From: Ruminococcus sp. | Lineage (GTDB): Bacteria > Bacillota > Clostridia > Oscillospirales > Ruminococcaceae | Direction of reading: 5' to 3' | DNA: 64,000 nucleotides | NCBI GenBank assembly: GCA_015066785.1 | Contig: SVNT01000001.1 | Coordinates: 1-64,000 of the forward strand | Part shown: in pieces, positions 9,468-18,031 of the stretch | Layout: every line of letters starts with the position of its first letter | Numbering within the stretch: the first letter of the stretch is position 1 | Translations under genes and position numbers: made by a program | The notes under the pieces: model-generated | Seen by the model: only the letters and a program-made list of their open reading frames with translations | Told to the model about the DNA's origin: nothing | The model's database searches: none

Positions 9468-10811
9468 TTATGTGAGTACATGCTTTTTCCAGTGACCCGA
9501 AAGATAAAATCCGACGGACATAATTGCTGCGATAGTCCAGCCTATCGGCCAGGAAATCCATATTCCGAGAGTGTCAAAGAACGCTGAAAGGATATACGCA
9601 AGGATTACACGGAGCAGCAGGTCTGTAAAGGTTGCGACCATAAACAGACGCATCGTGGCTGTTCCACGCAGGATTGCGTCTGCTACCAGTTTCAGCGCAA
9701 CCGAAATGTAGAACGGTGATACTACCCGCAGGAACTGTACGCCGATATCTATGGCGGCGGTGTTTCCTGCCTCTTCGGAGTCCATAAACAGACTTATCAT
9801 TTCACGGGAGAAGATGTTGTATATCAGCGTGAACGGCACGACAATGCAGATTATCATAATAACGCCGTGTCTGAATCCTGCCTTTATACGTTCGATATTC
9901 TTCGCACCTGCATTTTGCGCCGTAAAACTGGATACACTGTTAGTGACGGTTGCGACTATCGATACTGCAAAGGTGTTTAGCTTTATAGCCGCCGAATAGC
10001 CTGCGATCGTATTGTCGCCGTAGCTGTTGATAAGTCGCTGAATAAGCAGATTTCCGACAGAAACAAAGCTCTGCTGCAATATGCTCGGTATTGCTATGCG
10101 GCAGATTTCCCTGAGCATCGGGAAGGAGAAGATTTCATACTTTTCGTCGGTTTTGATTTTAAACACCCGTCGGAGTGCAAATACAAGTGCAACGAGAGAG
10201 CACACACCCTGACAGATGAAGGTCGCCCACGCAACTCCCGCAACGCCCATTTCAAAGACGATTACAAAAAGCAGGTCAAGACCTATATTCGAAAGCGACG
10301 ATATTATCAGGAACACCAGCGGAGTAGTCGAATCTCCGAGTGCGGTGAAGATGGCGTTACATATATTATACAGGAACATGAAGAACAATCCCCATATATA
10401 AATGTCAAGATACAGCTTTGAATCATTGAAGATATTTTCGGGCGTTTCGAGGAAAATCAGCATAGAATCGGAAAATACCAGCCCTATTGTTGTGAGAACT
10501 ACCGACAGCCCGAAAAGTGATATAAGTGAAGTGAATACGGAGGTTTTCAGCCTGCCGTACTCCCTTGCTCCGAAAAGCTGGGATATAATTACGGCACAGC
10601 CTGCATTTGCTCCCGTTCCGATGGCAATGAAAATCATCGTTATCGGATACGATGCACCTACTGCGGCAAGAGCGTCCTTATTTATGAAATTACCTGCAAT
10701 TACGCTGTCACAAACGCTGTAAAGCTGCTGAAAAACCATACTCAGCAACATAGGCAGGGCAAATGCCCACAACAGCTTTGACGGCGAGCCCTTTGTCATA
10801 TCCTTGTTCAT
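9468..10811 (-). CDS. MATE family multidrug/efflux transporter
   Basis: A 447-residue protein of the NorM/DinF-type MATE family with 12 predicted membrane helices. It opens with DMTKGSPSKLLWAFALPMLLS and FQQLYSVCDSVIAGNF, the usual N-terminal signature, and the second half repeats the fold from about residue 235. Members export cationic drugs or metabolites in exchange for Na+ or H+; the cargo is unknown. It is monocistronic, with a near-consensus promoter at 10868-10896 back to back with the HD-GYP promoter. No good ribosome site is visible directly before the chosen ATG, though AGGAG occurs about 35 bp upstream. Confidence 0.92.
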   Translation of the reverse strand: MNKDMTKGSPSKLLWAFALPMLLSMVFQQLYSVCDSVIAGNFINKDALAAVGASYPITMIFIAIGTGANAGCAVIISQLFGAREYGRLKTSVFTSLISLFGLSVVLTTIGLVFSDSMLIFLETPENIFNDSKLYLDIYIWGLFFMFLYNICNAIFTALGDSTTPLVFLIISSLSNIGLDLLFVIVFEMGVAGVAWATFICQGVCSLVALVFALRRVFKIKTDEKYEIFSFPMLREICRIAIPSILQQSFVSVGNLLIQRLINSYGDNTIAGYSAAIKLNTFAVSIVATVTNSVSSFTAQNAGAKNIERIKAGFRHGVIMIICIVVPFTLIYNIFSREMISLFMDSEEAGNTAAIDIGVQFLRVVSPFYISVALKLVADAILRGTATMRLFMVATFTDLLLRVILAYILSAFFDTLGIWISWPIGWTIAAIMSVGFYLSGHWKKHVLT

Positions 10812-10867
10812 ACTGAAAATGTCCCGAAAACAATGGGGACGGCTCCTTTCCGAATAAAACTTTTTAT

Positions 10868-10896
10868 ATTATACACCCGAAATGTTAAAAAATCAA
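10868..10896 (-). promoter_or_regulatory. MATE gene promoter
   Basis: Minus strand TTGATT (10891-10896), 17-bp spacer, TATAAT (10868-10873). Confidence 0.8.
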
Positions 10897-10941
10897 AACT
10901 TTTGACTGAAAAATATTTATACTGAATATATACAGTAATTC

Positions 10942-10970
10942 TTGACTTTTTGTGTTATAAAATGTATAAT
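10942..10970 (+). promoter_or_regulatory. Promoter of the HD-GYP to DUF885 gene run
   Basis: TTGACT (10942-10947), 17-bp spacer, TATAAT (10965-10970). Transcription would start near 10977, which rules out a start codon at 10950 for the downstream gene. Confidence 0.85.
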
Positions 10971-11015
10971 AAATTATTAAAGCATCAGAGTGTTATGAAA
11001 GGAGTGCGTGCGAAT

Positions 11016-12110
11016 ATGAGATTTTTCAACATCGACAGTCTCACAAAGGGAATGGTTCTTGCACGAGATATCAACTATTTCGATACCGAAAAGAACACCA
11101 TGTCGAAAGTCCAGCACAGCGAACCTCTCACTGATGCGATTATCGCAAGACTGAAAAAGTCGGGAGTTGAGGGTGCATATATCGCAAAGGTTGTGGATAC
11201 CGAAAAGATGGAGCATACCATAAGCGAAGAAGTCAAAACCGAGGCGGTAAAGGGAATTCAGGAGCTTACCAAGGGCTTCATCGGCGGAAACATCACCAAC
11301 GAGCAGATAGACAGCGTTAATAATACAGCTGAAAGTCTTGTTACAACGATTTCCTCAAACAAGGATGTAATGGTAAATATCCTTGACCTCAAAAAATACG
11401 ACGACTATACATATCATCACTCTCTCAGCGTATCCGTAATGTCAATGGCAATAGGAATGGAAATGGGACTTTCCAAACCGCTGCTGAAAGACCTCGTGTC
11501 TGCGGCACTTCTCCATGACATAGGCAAAATTGCGATACCGATAACGATTATTTCAAAGCCCTCACGACTTACATCAGAGGAATTTGAGATTGTAAAGCGC
11601 CACCCCGTTACAGCGGCGGTAAGCCTTATGAAGCGTAATTTTGTATCGGAAAATACATTCAGGGGAATAATAAGTCATCACGAAAAATGGGACGGCACAG
11701 GCTATCCCAACGGTCTTGAAGGAGAAGACATCCCGATTTTCGGGCGTATTCTGGCTGTTGCCGATGTTTACGACGCACTTACCTCAAACAGACCTTACCG
11801 TAAGCCTGCTCCCCCCAACGAAGTAATCGAATATATAATGGGTAACTCGGGAACACATTTCGACGTTGATGTAGTATCTGCATTCACAAGAAGGGTTGCG
11901 CCCTTCCCTGTGGGAGCGCATGTTATTTTATCAAACAAGGAAGTTGCCGTTGTTCTCAGGAACTATCCCGACCAGCCGTTGAGACCACTTGTTGCGGTTG
12001 CCGAAACGGATAAGTTCTACGACCTTTACCACGATGAAAAGTGCCTCAGCATTACAGTTCTCGGGGTAGTGGAACAGCAGAGAGAAAGACCCCCCGTTAC
12101 CCGTTCGTAG
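11016..12110 (+). CDS. HD-GYP domain protein (putative cyclic-di-GMP phosphodiesterase)
   Basis: A 364-residue protein. Residues 1-65 form a small N-terminal domain (MRFFNIDSLTKGMVLARDI) often seen before HD-GYP domains. The HD-GYP core spans about 125-310 with LLHDIGKIAIP (H167-D168), HHEKWDGTGYP (221-231) and a downstream DVYDALTSNRPYRK motif. These residues bind the metal centre that hydrolyses cyclic di-GMP or related dinucleotides. The start at 11016 is preferred because the promoter places the transcript start at about 10977 and GAAAGGAG lies upstream. It is first in a run with an SDR, GNAT, metY, cysK and DUF885. Confidence 0.9.
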   Translation: MRFFNIDSLTKGMVLARDINYFDTEKNTMSKVQHSEPLTDAIIARLKKSGVEGAYIAKVVDTEKMEHTISEEVKTEAVKGIQELTKGFIGGNITNEQIDSVNNTAESLVTTISSNKDVMVNILDLKKYDDYTYHHSLSVSVMSMAIGMEMGLSKPLLKDLVSAALLHDIGKIAIPITIISKPSRLTSEEFEIVKRHPVTAAVSLMKRNFVSENTFRGIISHHEKWDGTGYPNGLEGEDIPIFGRILAVADVYDALTSNRPYRKPAPPNEVIEYIMGNSGTHFDVDVVSAFTRRVAPFPVGAHVILSNKEVAVVLRNYPDQPLRPLVAVAETDKFYDLYHDEKCLSITVLGVVEQQRERPPVTRS

Positions 12111-12130
12111 TAAAAATAGAAGGTGTTCAA

Positions 12131-12886
12131 TTGTACGCAGTAATTACAGGTGCCAGTGGCGGAATAGGCCGTGATATGGCAATAATGCTCAGCAATAAGG
12201 GCTATGACCTTATTCTCGTGGCAAGAAGCAAGGATAAACTCGAAGGTCTGAAAGCAAAGCTCCCGACAGAAGTGGAAGTTATATGCGCAGACCTTTCGGA
12301 AGAAAAGGCTTGCTATGATGTATACGAAAAATGCAAGGACAAGGATGTAGAAATCCTCATAAACAACGCAGGATACGGCGTTTTCGGAAAGTTTGCCGAA
12401 ACCTCGCTTGAAGACGAAGTCGGAATGATTGAGCTTAATATCAGGGCACTTCACATTCTGACAAAGCTCTTTCTCAGGGATTTCAAAGAGAAAGACAGAG
12501 GATATATCCTCAATGTGTCGTCGATGGCAGGGCTTATGGTCGGCGGGCCGAATATGGCGGCTTACTATGCGACAAAAGCGTATGTTTCAAGCCTTACAAG
12601 AGGAATATATGAGGAACTCCGTGCAAGCGGAAGCTCCGTTTCTGTAAGTATGCTATGCCCCGGCCCCGTGGATACAGGCTTCAACGCCCGTGCAGGACTG
12701 AAGAAGTTTTCGGCGCCGTCACTTTCAAGCAAATATGTTGCGGCTTATGCGCTGAGAGGGATGTTCGACCGCAAGCTTACAATAGTCCCCGGCGTTGCAA
12801 TGAAGATGGGCGTTATGGGCGCAAGACTCGTTCCCGATAAGCCTGCACTCAGGATTGCGGCAAAAATTCAGGAAAGCAAAAAATAA
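12131..12886 (+). CDS. Short-chain dehydrogenase/reductase (SDR)
   Basis: A 251-residue classical SDR. The N-terminal nucleotide-binding motif TGASGGIG is at residues 6-13, NNAGYG near 80, a catalytic serine in VSSMAG and the YYATK catalytic Tyr-Lys motif. NADPH is likely because a basic ARSKDK follows beta strand 2. The start is a TTG at 12131, chosen because it puts the Rossmann strand at the usual distance from the N-terminus and because AGAAGGTG lies just upstream; the frame is open further back inside the preceding gene. The C-terminal part resembles the DltE/YqjQ-like cell-envelope SDRs. Substrate unknown. Confidence 0.88.
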   Translation: MYAVITGASGGIGRDMAIMLSNKGYDLILVARSKDKLEGLKAKLPTEVEVICADLSEEKACYDVYEKCKDKDVEILINNAGYGVFGKFAETSLEDEVGMIELNIRALHILTKLFLRDFKEKDRGYILNVSSMAGLMVGGPNMAAYYATKAYVSSLTRGIYEELRASGSSVSVSMLCPGPVDTGFNARAGLKKFSAPSLSSKYVAAYALRGMFDRKLTIVPGVAMKMGVMGARLVPDKPALRIAAKIQESKK

Positions 12887-12916
12887 CGGTATGATATAAA
12901 AGGATGCTGAACGACA

Positions 12917-13513
12917 ATGCTCCACCACAGAGGAACACGACAGCTTGACACGGAAAGACTGCGGCTTACAACGCTCACCGTAAAAAATGCTGAGGAAATG
13001 CATAACGGCTGGGCCAGGGATGAGGACGCAACGAAATACCTCTCGTGGCCTGCGCATAAAACCGTCGAAGTTACCCGTATGGTTCTCGGCGACTGGGAGA
13101 AGAAATATCTCCTCGCAAACTACTATAACTGGGGGATTTTCCTTAAAGGTAGCAGAAAGCTCATCGGCACTGTCAGTCTTGACGGAATAAACGAATACAA
13201 ACAGACCTGCGAGATAGGTTATGTCATCGCAAAGGAATACTGGAACAAAGGCTACGCTACCGAGGCTGTACGTAGGATAATCGACTTCGGTTTCGGTGAA
13301 GTCGGCTTCAGGCAGATTTTCGGGTTCCATCAGCTCCGCAATTTCAATTCGGGAAAGGTTCTTGAAAAAGCGGGAATGCGTCGTGACGGCTGTCTGCCGA
13401 GGTCAAGAATGGACAACAAAGGTCATATATGTGACCTTACACAATACTCAATCACCCGTGAGGGATGGTTGGAAATCCAAGAGAGAAAAGAGGAAAAAAA
13501 CAATGAAAATTGA
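12917..13513 (+). CDS. GNAT family N-acetyltransferase (RimJ/RimL-like)
   Basis: A 198-residue acetyltransferase of the RimJ/RimL group. It starts with the typical LDTERLRLTTLTV strand, has the IGYVIAKEYWNKGYATEAVRRIIDFGF acetyl-CoA binding region (about residues 98-124, with the GYATEA pyrophosphate loop), and ends with HQLRNFNSGKVLEKAGMRRDG. It would acetylate a ribosomal protein N-terminus or a small amine; the target is unknown. It overlaps metY by 11 bp, so the two are translated together. Confidence 0.9.
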   Translation: MLHHRGTRQLDTERLRLTTLTVKNAEEMHNGWARDEDATKYLSWPAHKTVEVTRMVLGDWEKKYLLANYYNWGIFLKGSRKLIGTVSLDGINEYKQTCEIGYVIAKEYWNKGYATEAVRRIIDFGFGEVGFRQIFGFHQLRNFNSGKVLEKAGMRRDGCLPRSRMDNKGHICDLTQYSITREGWLEIQERKEEKNNEN

Positions 13514-14768
13514 AACACAATGCATCCACGAAGGCTACCATCCTAAAAATTCCGAGCCGAGAGTTGTACCGATAGTACAGAGTACAACCTATGTCTACGA
13601 CTCAACAGAGGCTATTGCGGACGTATTCGACGACCCCACAAAGAGCCTTATTTACTCACGCTTTGAAAACCCGACAGTAATGGCTGTCGAAGATAAAATT
13701 GCCGCTCTCGAAGGTGGCATCGGCGCAATGTGTACATCATCGGGACAGGCGGCGTCGCTCCTCTCAATCCTCAACATCTGTAAGGCAGGCGACAGTTTCA
13801 TCAGTACTCCGCAGATTTACGGCGGAACAATAAACCTCTTCGCATTTACATTCAAGCGTCTTGGCATTGAATGTATCTTCGTTGACCCCGAGGCTTCCGA
13901 CGAGGAAATCGAAAAGGCTTTCAAGCCGAATACAAGACTTGTTTTCGGCGAAACAATTGCAAACCCCGCACTCTATGTATTCGACATTGAAAGATTTGCG
14001 AACATTGCTCACAAGCATGGAGTTCCGCTTATCGTTGACAATACATTCGCAACACCTATTCTCTGTCGCCCGATTGAACACGGCGCAGACATCGTAATTC
14101 ACTCCACATCGAAGTACATGGACGGTCATGCCGTTCAGGTCGGAGGAGTGATTGTCGACAGCGGAAAGTTCGATTGGACAAACGGAAATTTCCCCGAGTT
14201 TACAGAGCCCGACGAGTCATATCACGGAACAATCTACACAAAGGCTTACGGCAAGGCAGCATACATCATCAAGGCGAGAATGCAGCTCATGCGTGACTTC
14301 GGAACATACCCCGCAGGTACATCTGCATTCTATCTCAACCTCGGACTTGAAACGCTTGCACTCAGAATGAAGCAGTACTGCGAGAATGCAAGAGTAGTTG
14401 CAAAATTCCTTGCAGAATCGGATAAAATCGAAAGCGTGACATACCCCGAATTTGCTACGGGAGAGCAGAAAAGACTCTGCGACAAGTATCTTCCCGACGG
14501 ATGCAGCGGCGTAGTTACATTCACAATCAAGGGAGGAAGAACGAATGCTGTAAAATTCATGGACAGCCTTGAGCTTGCGTCGAATGTTGTTCATGTTGCA
14601 GACATCAGAACCTGCGTTCTTCACCCTGCATCTGCTACACACAGACAGCTCACAGACGAACAGCTTGTTGCCGCAGGAATTAATCCCGGACTTGTCCGCT
14701 TCTCAGTGGGACTTGAAAATGTCGACGATATTATCGCTGACATAAAGCAGGCGCTCGACAAGGTATAA
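13503..14768 (+). CDS. metY: O-acetylhomoserine sulfhydrylase
   Basis: A 421-residue PLP enzyme of the Cys/Met metabolism family, closest to O-acetyl-L-homoserine aminocarboxypropyltransferase. It makes homocysteine from O-acetylhomoserine and sulfide. Seen: the N-terminal TQCIHEGYHPKNSEPR, SSGQAA phosphate-binding loop, VDNTFATP (D179) and the PLP lysine K204 in HSTSKYMDGH. Length fits the family (about 425). The ATG at 13503 follows a GAGG ribosome site and overlaps the GNAT stop. The pairing with cysK downstream marks this as a sulfide-incorporation unit for methionine and cysteine. MetY-type and cystathionine synthase-type enzymes are easily confused; the long 110-residue insertion typical of MetY supports this call. 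Confidence 0.92.
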   Translation: MKIETQCIHEGYHPKNSEPRVVPIVQSTTYVYDSTEAIADVFDDPTKSLIYSRFENPTVMAVEDKIAALEGGIGAMCTSSGQAASLLSILNICKAGDSFISTPQIYGGTINLFAFTFKRLGIECIFVDPEASDEEIEKAFKPNTRLVFGETIANPALYVFDIERFANIAHKHGVPLIVDNTFATPILCRPIEHGADIVIHSTSKYMDGHAVQVGGVIVDSGKFDWTNGNFPEFTEPDESYHGTIYTKAYGKAAYIIKARMQLMRDFGTYPAGTSAFYLNLGLETLALRMKQYCENARVVAKFLAESDKIESVTYPEFATGEQKRLCDKYLPDGCSGVVTFTIKGGRTNAVKFMDSLELASNVVHVADIRTCVLHPASATHRQLTDEQLVAAGINPGLVRFSVGLENVDDIIADIKQALDKV

Positions 14769-14775
14769 ACATAAT

Positions 14776-14803
14776 CACCCCATCGTGATAATTCACGGTG
14801 GGG
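14776..14803 (+). promoter_or_regulatory. Hairpin between metY and cysK
   Basis: A fully paired 10-bp stem with one G-U pair (14778-14787 with 14794-14803) 8 bp after the metY stop. There is no proper T-tract, so it may be a processing or mRNA-stabilising hairpin or a leaky terminator. Confidence 0.5.
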
Positions 14804-14852
14804 CAGATTTATGTATTATGTTGAATATAAATCCACGAACGGAGAACTGAAG

Positions 14853-15863
14853 ATGAATACCGAAATATCAGCAAAATTTGAACGTATAAACAACCTTATC
14901 GGCAACACCCCGATGATTGAAATTTCGCTTGAATACAAAGGAAAGAAGAGAAAAATCTACGCCAAGGCGGAATATTTTTCGTTGACGGGAAGTATCAAGG
15001 ACAGAGTTGCCTATTACATAATGAAGAAGGCATACGAAACGGGAACAATCGACAAAAACGATATTGTTGCCGAGGCTACAAGCGGAAATACGGGAATTGC
15101 ATTTTCCGCAATGAGCAGCTACCTCGGACATAAGGCTGTAATTTATATGCCCAACTGGATGAGTGCCGAAAGAATAAATCTCATGAAGAGCTTTGGTGCA
15201 GAGGTAAGACTTGTATCTCACGAGGAAGGCGGATTTTTAGGCTCAATCGAGATGACAAGAAACCTCAGGAAGAATGGGGGAGTGTTCCTTCCCGAGCAGT
15301 TCACAAACGAAGATAACTGCGACGCTCATTTTTACGGCACGGGCGAGGAGATTTCCCGTCAGCTCAAATCCATAGGTCTTACAGCCGATGCGGTTGTTGC
15401 AGGTGTCGGTACGGGCGGTACTGTAATGGGCATCGGAAGAAGACTCCGTGTTGACAATAAGGACGCAAAAATCTATCCGCTTGAACCTCTCAATTCCCCG
15501 ACGCTCTCAACGGGTTACAAGGTTGGAAATCATAAGATACAGGGGATTTCAGACGAATTTATCCCCGACATACTCAAGCTCTCCGAATGTGACGGAGTAG
15601 TTTCCGTTGACGATGTGGACTCCATCATTGTTGCACAGCGACTTTCCCGTGAACTCGGAATAGGCGTCGGAATTTCGTCGGGTGCTAATCTTATCGGTGC
15701 TATTATGGCGGGCGATAAACTCGGAGATGATGCGGTTATTGTCACAACTTTTGCAGATGATAATAAAAAATATCTTTCAACCGATTATTCAAAGGAATTT
15801 ACTCCCGAAAAGGACAGCATTTCGAGCAATATTGTTTTCGAGGGCGTAAGAATTATAAAGTAA
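14853..15863 (+). CDS. cysK: Cysteine synthase
   Basis: A 336-residue fold-type II PLP enzyme making cysteine from O-acetylserine and sulfide. The PLP lysine is K49 in SLTGSIKDR. SGNTG (77-81) binds the substrate carboxylate, and GVGTGGTVMG is the glycine-rich phosphate loop. It is somewhat longer than the usual 305-310 residues because of a C-terminal extension. The ATG at 14853 has GGAGAA 8 bp upstream; an in-frame ATG at 14811 is rejected since it falls just after the hairpin without a ribosome site. It could also use O-phosphoserine or act in the reverse direction. Confidence 0.9.
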   Translation: MNTEISAKFERINNLIGNTPMIEISLEYKGKKRKIYAKAEYFSLTGSIKDRVAYYIMKKAYETGTIDKNDIVAEATSGNTGIAFSAMSSYLGHKAVIYMPNWMSAERINLMKSFGAEVRLVSHEEGGFLGSIEMTRNLRKNGGVFLPEQFTNEDNCDAHFYGTGEEISRQLKSIGLTADAVVAGVGTGGTVMGIGRRLRVDNKDAKIYPLEPLNSPTLSTGYKVGNHKIQGISDEFIPDILKLSECDGVVSVDDVDSIIVAQRLSRELGIGVGISSGANLIGAIMAGDKLGDDAVIVTTFADDNKKYLSTDYSKEFTPEKDSISSNIVFEGVRIIK

Positions 15864-15873
15864 GGAGCTTCTG

Positions 15874-17595
15874 ATGAAACGAATAGTTTCTCTTGCAATG
15901 GCGGTTGTTCTTCTCTCGTCCTGCACATTGAAAAGCGACAGCGACAGATTTAAAGAATACACCGACAGCTATTTTCAGGCGGCGTTGATGTCAAACGGGA
16001 TTACCTTCAACTATACGCTGAGAAATCCCGAAAATTACGGGATAACCGTCTATCCGACGACTCTCGGCAGGTATTCTGTCCCCGATGAAGAAATTGAAAA
16101 TACTGACGAAAAAACCGTTCTTGATGAACTGGCGGAGTATGATTACGAAAAACTCACCGAAGAGCAGAAAATCCTCTACAATCTGATAAAGTATCGCTAT
16201 GAGCTTTCTTTGGAGGCGGAGGGACTTGAGTATTACAGCGAGCCGCTTAAAGCGTATTCGGGAACACATACTTTACTTCCGACGCTGTTTTCGGAATTCC
16301 GTATAGACGATATGAACGACGCCGAGCAGTATCTGTCGCTCGTGGCGGATATTCCGCTTTATTTTGACAGCATTATTGCGTTCGAGCAGAAGAAATCCGA
16401 AAACGGACTTTTTATGAGCGATGACAATGTCGATGTGGTAATTTCCGATTGCGAAAATGCTATAAAAAATATCGGGATTATGTACACTTCATTCGAGGAC
16501 AGAATAAATAATTCCGACTTTACCGAGGAGGAAAAATCCGACCTTATCGCTCGCAACAAGGCGGTTGTCGATGAGGTGTTCGAAAGTTCCTACAAAAAGC
16601 TGATTACAGAGCTGAAAAAGCTTAAAGGTACCGGGACACACTACGACAGCATAAGCGAACTTCCCGAGGGGAAAAGATATTACGAGTATCTTGTGAAAAG
16701 CTCGACGGGTACGGAATATTCCGTTGACGAAATCATAGAAATGCTTGACGAGGATATAGAAAAATATCGTCAGGATTTTTTTGCGATTGCCACTGAATAT
16801 CCCGATGAGTACCGCAGTGAAAACTACGGTATGGAGTATGCAGTCAGCGACCCGTACGAAGTGATGGACTATCTTTACACCAATATGGGAAAGGATTATC
16901 CCGTGGTGCCCGATTACTCCGCAAATATAAAATACACTGACGGCAAAAGCAGTACAGCTCCCGCATACTATATCAAAGCGCCTATTGACAGTGCAGATGA
17001 GGCTGTAATCTATATCAATCAGGAGCGTTACGGCTCCGACACATATAATGTTGTGGCGCACGAAGGCACTCCAGGGCATATGTATCAGAATTTGTATTTT
17101 TCGGGAGTGTGCAATGAGCCTTTACGCTATCTCTTTTCGTTCGACGGATATACGGAAGGCTGGGCGGCTTATGTCGAGCGTGAAAGCTACTACTACGCAG
17201 GAGAAAACTCCGACGCAGCGGTAGGGCTGACGGTTTCGAATTCGATGTATACACTGGCGCTTATCACACGCACGGATATAGGTGTGAATTACGAAGGCTG
17301 GACGATTGACGAGTGTGATGATTTCTATGAAAAGTACAATCTCACGCCCGCAACCTCCGAATACTACTATAATATCGTGCGAAAAAGTCCTGCGAATTAT
17401 CTTTCGTACTACCTCGGCTATCGCAAGATTACCGATATGAGAGCGTGGGCAGAGGAGGAACTCCGCAGTTATTTCAACCTCCGTGATTTCCACAAGGTTA
17501 TACTTGACGCAGGCCCCGTTCCGCTTGAATTTCTTGATGAAATTGTCGGGGAATATATCGAAACCACACTTGCTGAACACAAAAGAGAAAATTAA
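15874..17595 (+). CDS. DUF885 family lipoprotein (putative metallopeptidase)
   Basis: A 573-residue exported lipoprotein. A short signal sequence ends in LLSSC with the lipidated cysteine at 17. The mature part is a DUF885 protein, a family related to zinc carboxypeptidases; the HEGTPGHMYQ motif near residue 393 fits the family's HExxxGH pattern, and the EGWAAYVE motif follows about 25 residues later. It would sit on the outer face of the membrane. It starts 10 bp after the cysK stop with AAGGAG upstream and is the last gene before the terminator. Substrate unknown. Confidence 0.87.
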   Translation: MKRIVSLAMAVVLLSSCTLKSDSDRFKEYTDSYFQAALMSNGITFNYTLRNPENYGITVYPTTLGRYSVPDEEIENTDEKTVLDELAEYDYEKLTEEQKILYNLIKYRYELSLEAEGLEYYSEPLKAYSGTHTLLPTLFSEFRIDDMNDAEQYLSLVADIPLYFDSIIAFEQKKSENGLFMSDDNVDVVISDCENAIKNIGIMYTSFEDRINNSDFTEEEKSDLIARNKAVVDEVFESSYKKLITELKKLKGTGTHYDSISELPEGKRYYEYLVKSSTGTEYSVDEIIEMLDEDIEKYRQDFFAIATEYPDEYRSENYGMEYAVSDPYEVMDYLYTNMGKDYPVVPDYSANIKYTDGKSSTAPAYYIKAPIDSADEAVIYINQERYGSDTYNVVAHEGTPGHMYQNLYFSGVCNEPLRYLFSFDGYTEGWAAYVERESYYYAGENSDAAVGLTVSNSMYTLALITRTDIGVNYEGWTIDECDDFYEKYNLTPATSEYYYNIVRKSPANYLSYYLGYRKITDMRAWAEEELRSYFNLRDFHKVILDAGPVPLEFLDEIVGEYIETTLAEHKREN

Positions 17596-17598
17596 AAA

Positions 17599-17640
17599 AC
17601 CGTCGGGAAGGCGTTTTGCTTTCCCGACGGTCTTGTTTTT
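17599..17640. terminator. Bidirectional terminator between DUF885 and DtxR genes
   Basis: An 11-bp perfect stem (17599-17609 with 17621-17631, ACCGTCGGGAA arm) with T-rich sequence on the plus side and a six-T run on the minus side. Confidence 0.92.
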
Positions 17641-17641
17641 A

Positions 17642-18013
17642 TCAGTGCTTTTCACGGATGTGTTCCTTGAGCTTTTCAAACGATATTTCGCTTATGTCGT
17701 GTTCCAGCTTGCAGGCATCTTCTGCGGCAGTTTTTTCGTCAACTCCGATTCCGATGAGCCAGTCCGTAAGAACCTTGTGTCTTTCGTATATTCTTTCGGC
17801 AATTTCGTTTCCGGCGTCTGTAAGTGTGATAAAGCCGTCCTTGTCGACTTCGATAAATCCGCCGTTTTTGAGAATTCCGACAGCCCTGCTTACGCTCGGC
17901 TTGGAGAGATTCATTTCACGCACGATGTCGATTGAACGTACATCTCCGCCCTTGCTTTTGAGTATAAGTATTGTTTCGAGGTAATTCTCGCCTGATTCGT
18001 AGAGTTTGGACAT
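17642..18013 (-). CDS. DtxR/MntR family metal-dependent regulator
   Basis: A 123-residue repressor. It begins with the family start MSKLYESGENYLETILIL, continues with a winged helix (IDIVREMNLSKPSVSRAVGILKNGGFI, about 27-53) and ends with the metal-binding and dimerisation helices (ERHKVLTDWLIGIGVDEKTAAEDACKLEHDIS). It lacks the C-terminal SH3 domain, like MntR. It would sense iron or manganese. It lies 18 bp downstream of the cellulase gene on the same strand with no terminator or promoter between, so the two are probably co-transcribed, which is unusual for this regulator family. Confidence 0.9.
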   Translation of the reverse strand: MSKLYESGENYLETILILKSKGGDVRSIDIVREMNLSKPSVSRAVGILKNGGFIEVDKDGFITLTDAGNEIAERIYERHKVLTDWLIGIGVDEKTAAEDACKLEHDISEISFEKLKEHIREKH

Positions 18014-18031
18014 TTCTTCACCGCCTGTAAA

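Noticed and set aside
10950..11015. Longer N-terminus of the HD-GYP protein
   Set aside because: The start at 10950 overlaps the promoter spacer and -10 box; the transcript would begin after it.
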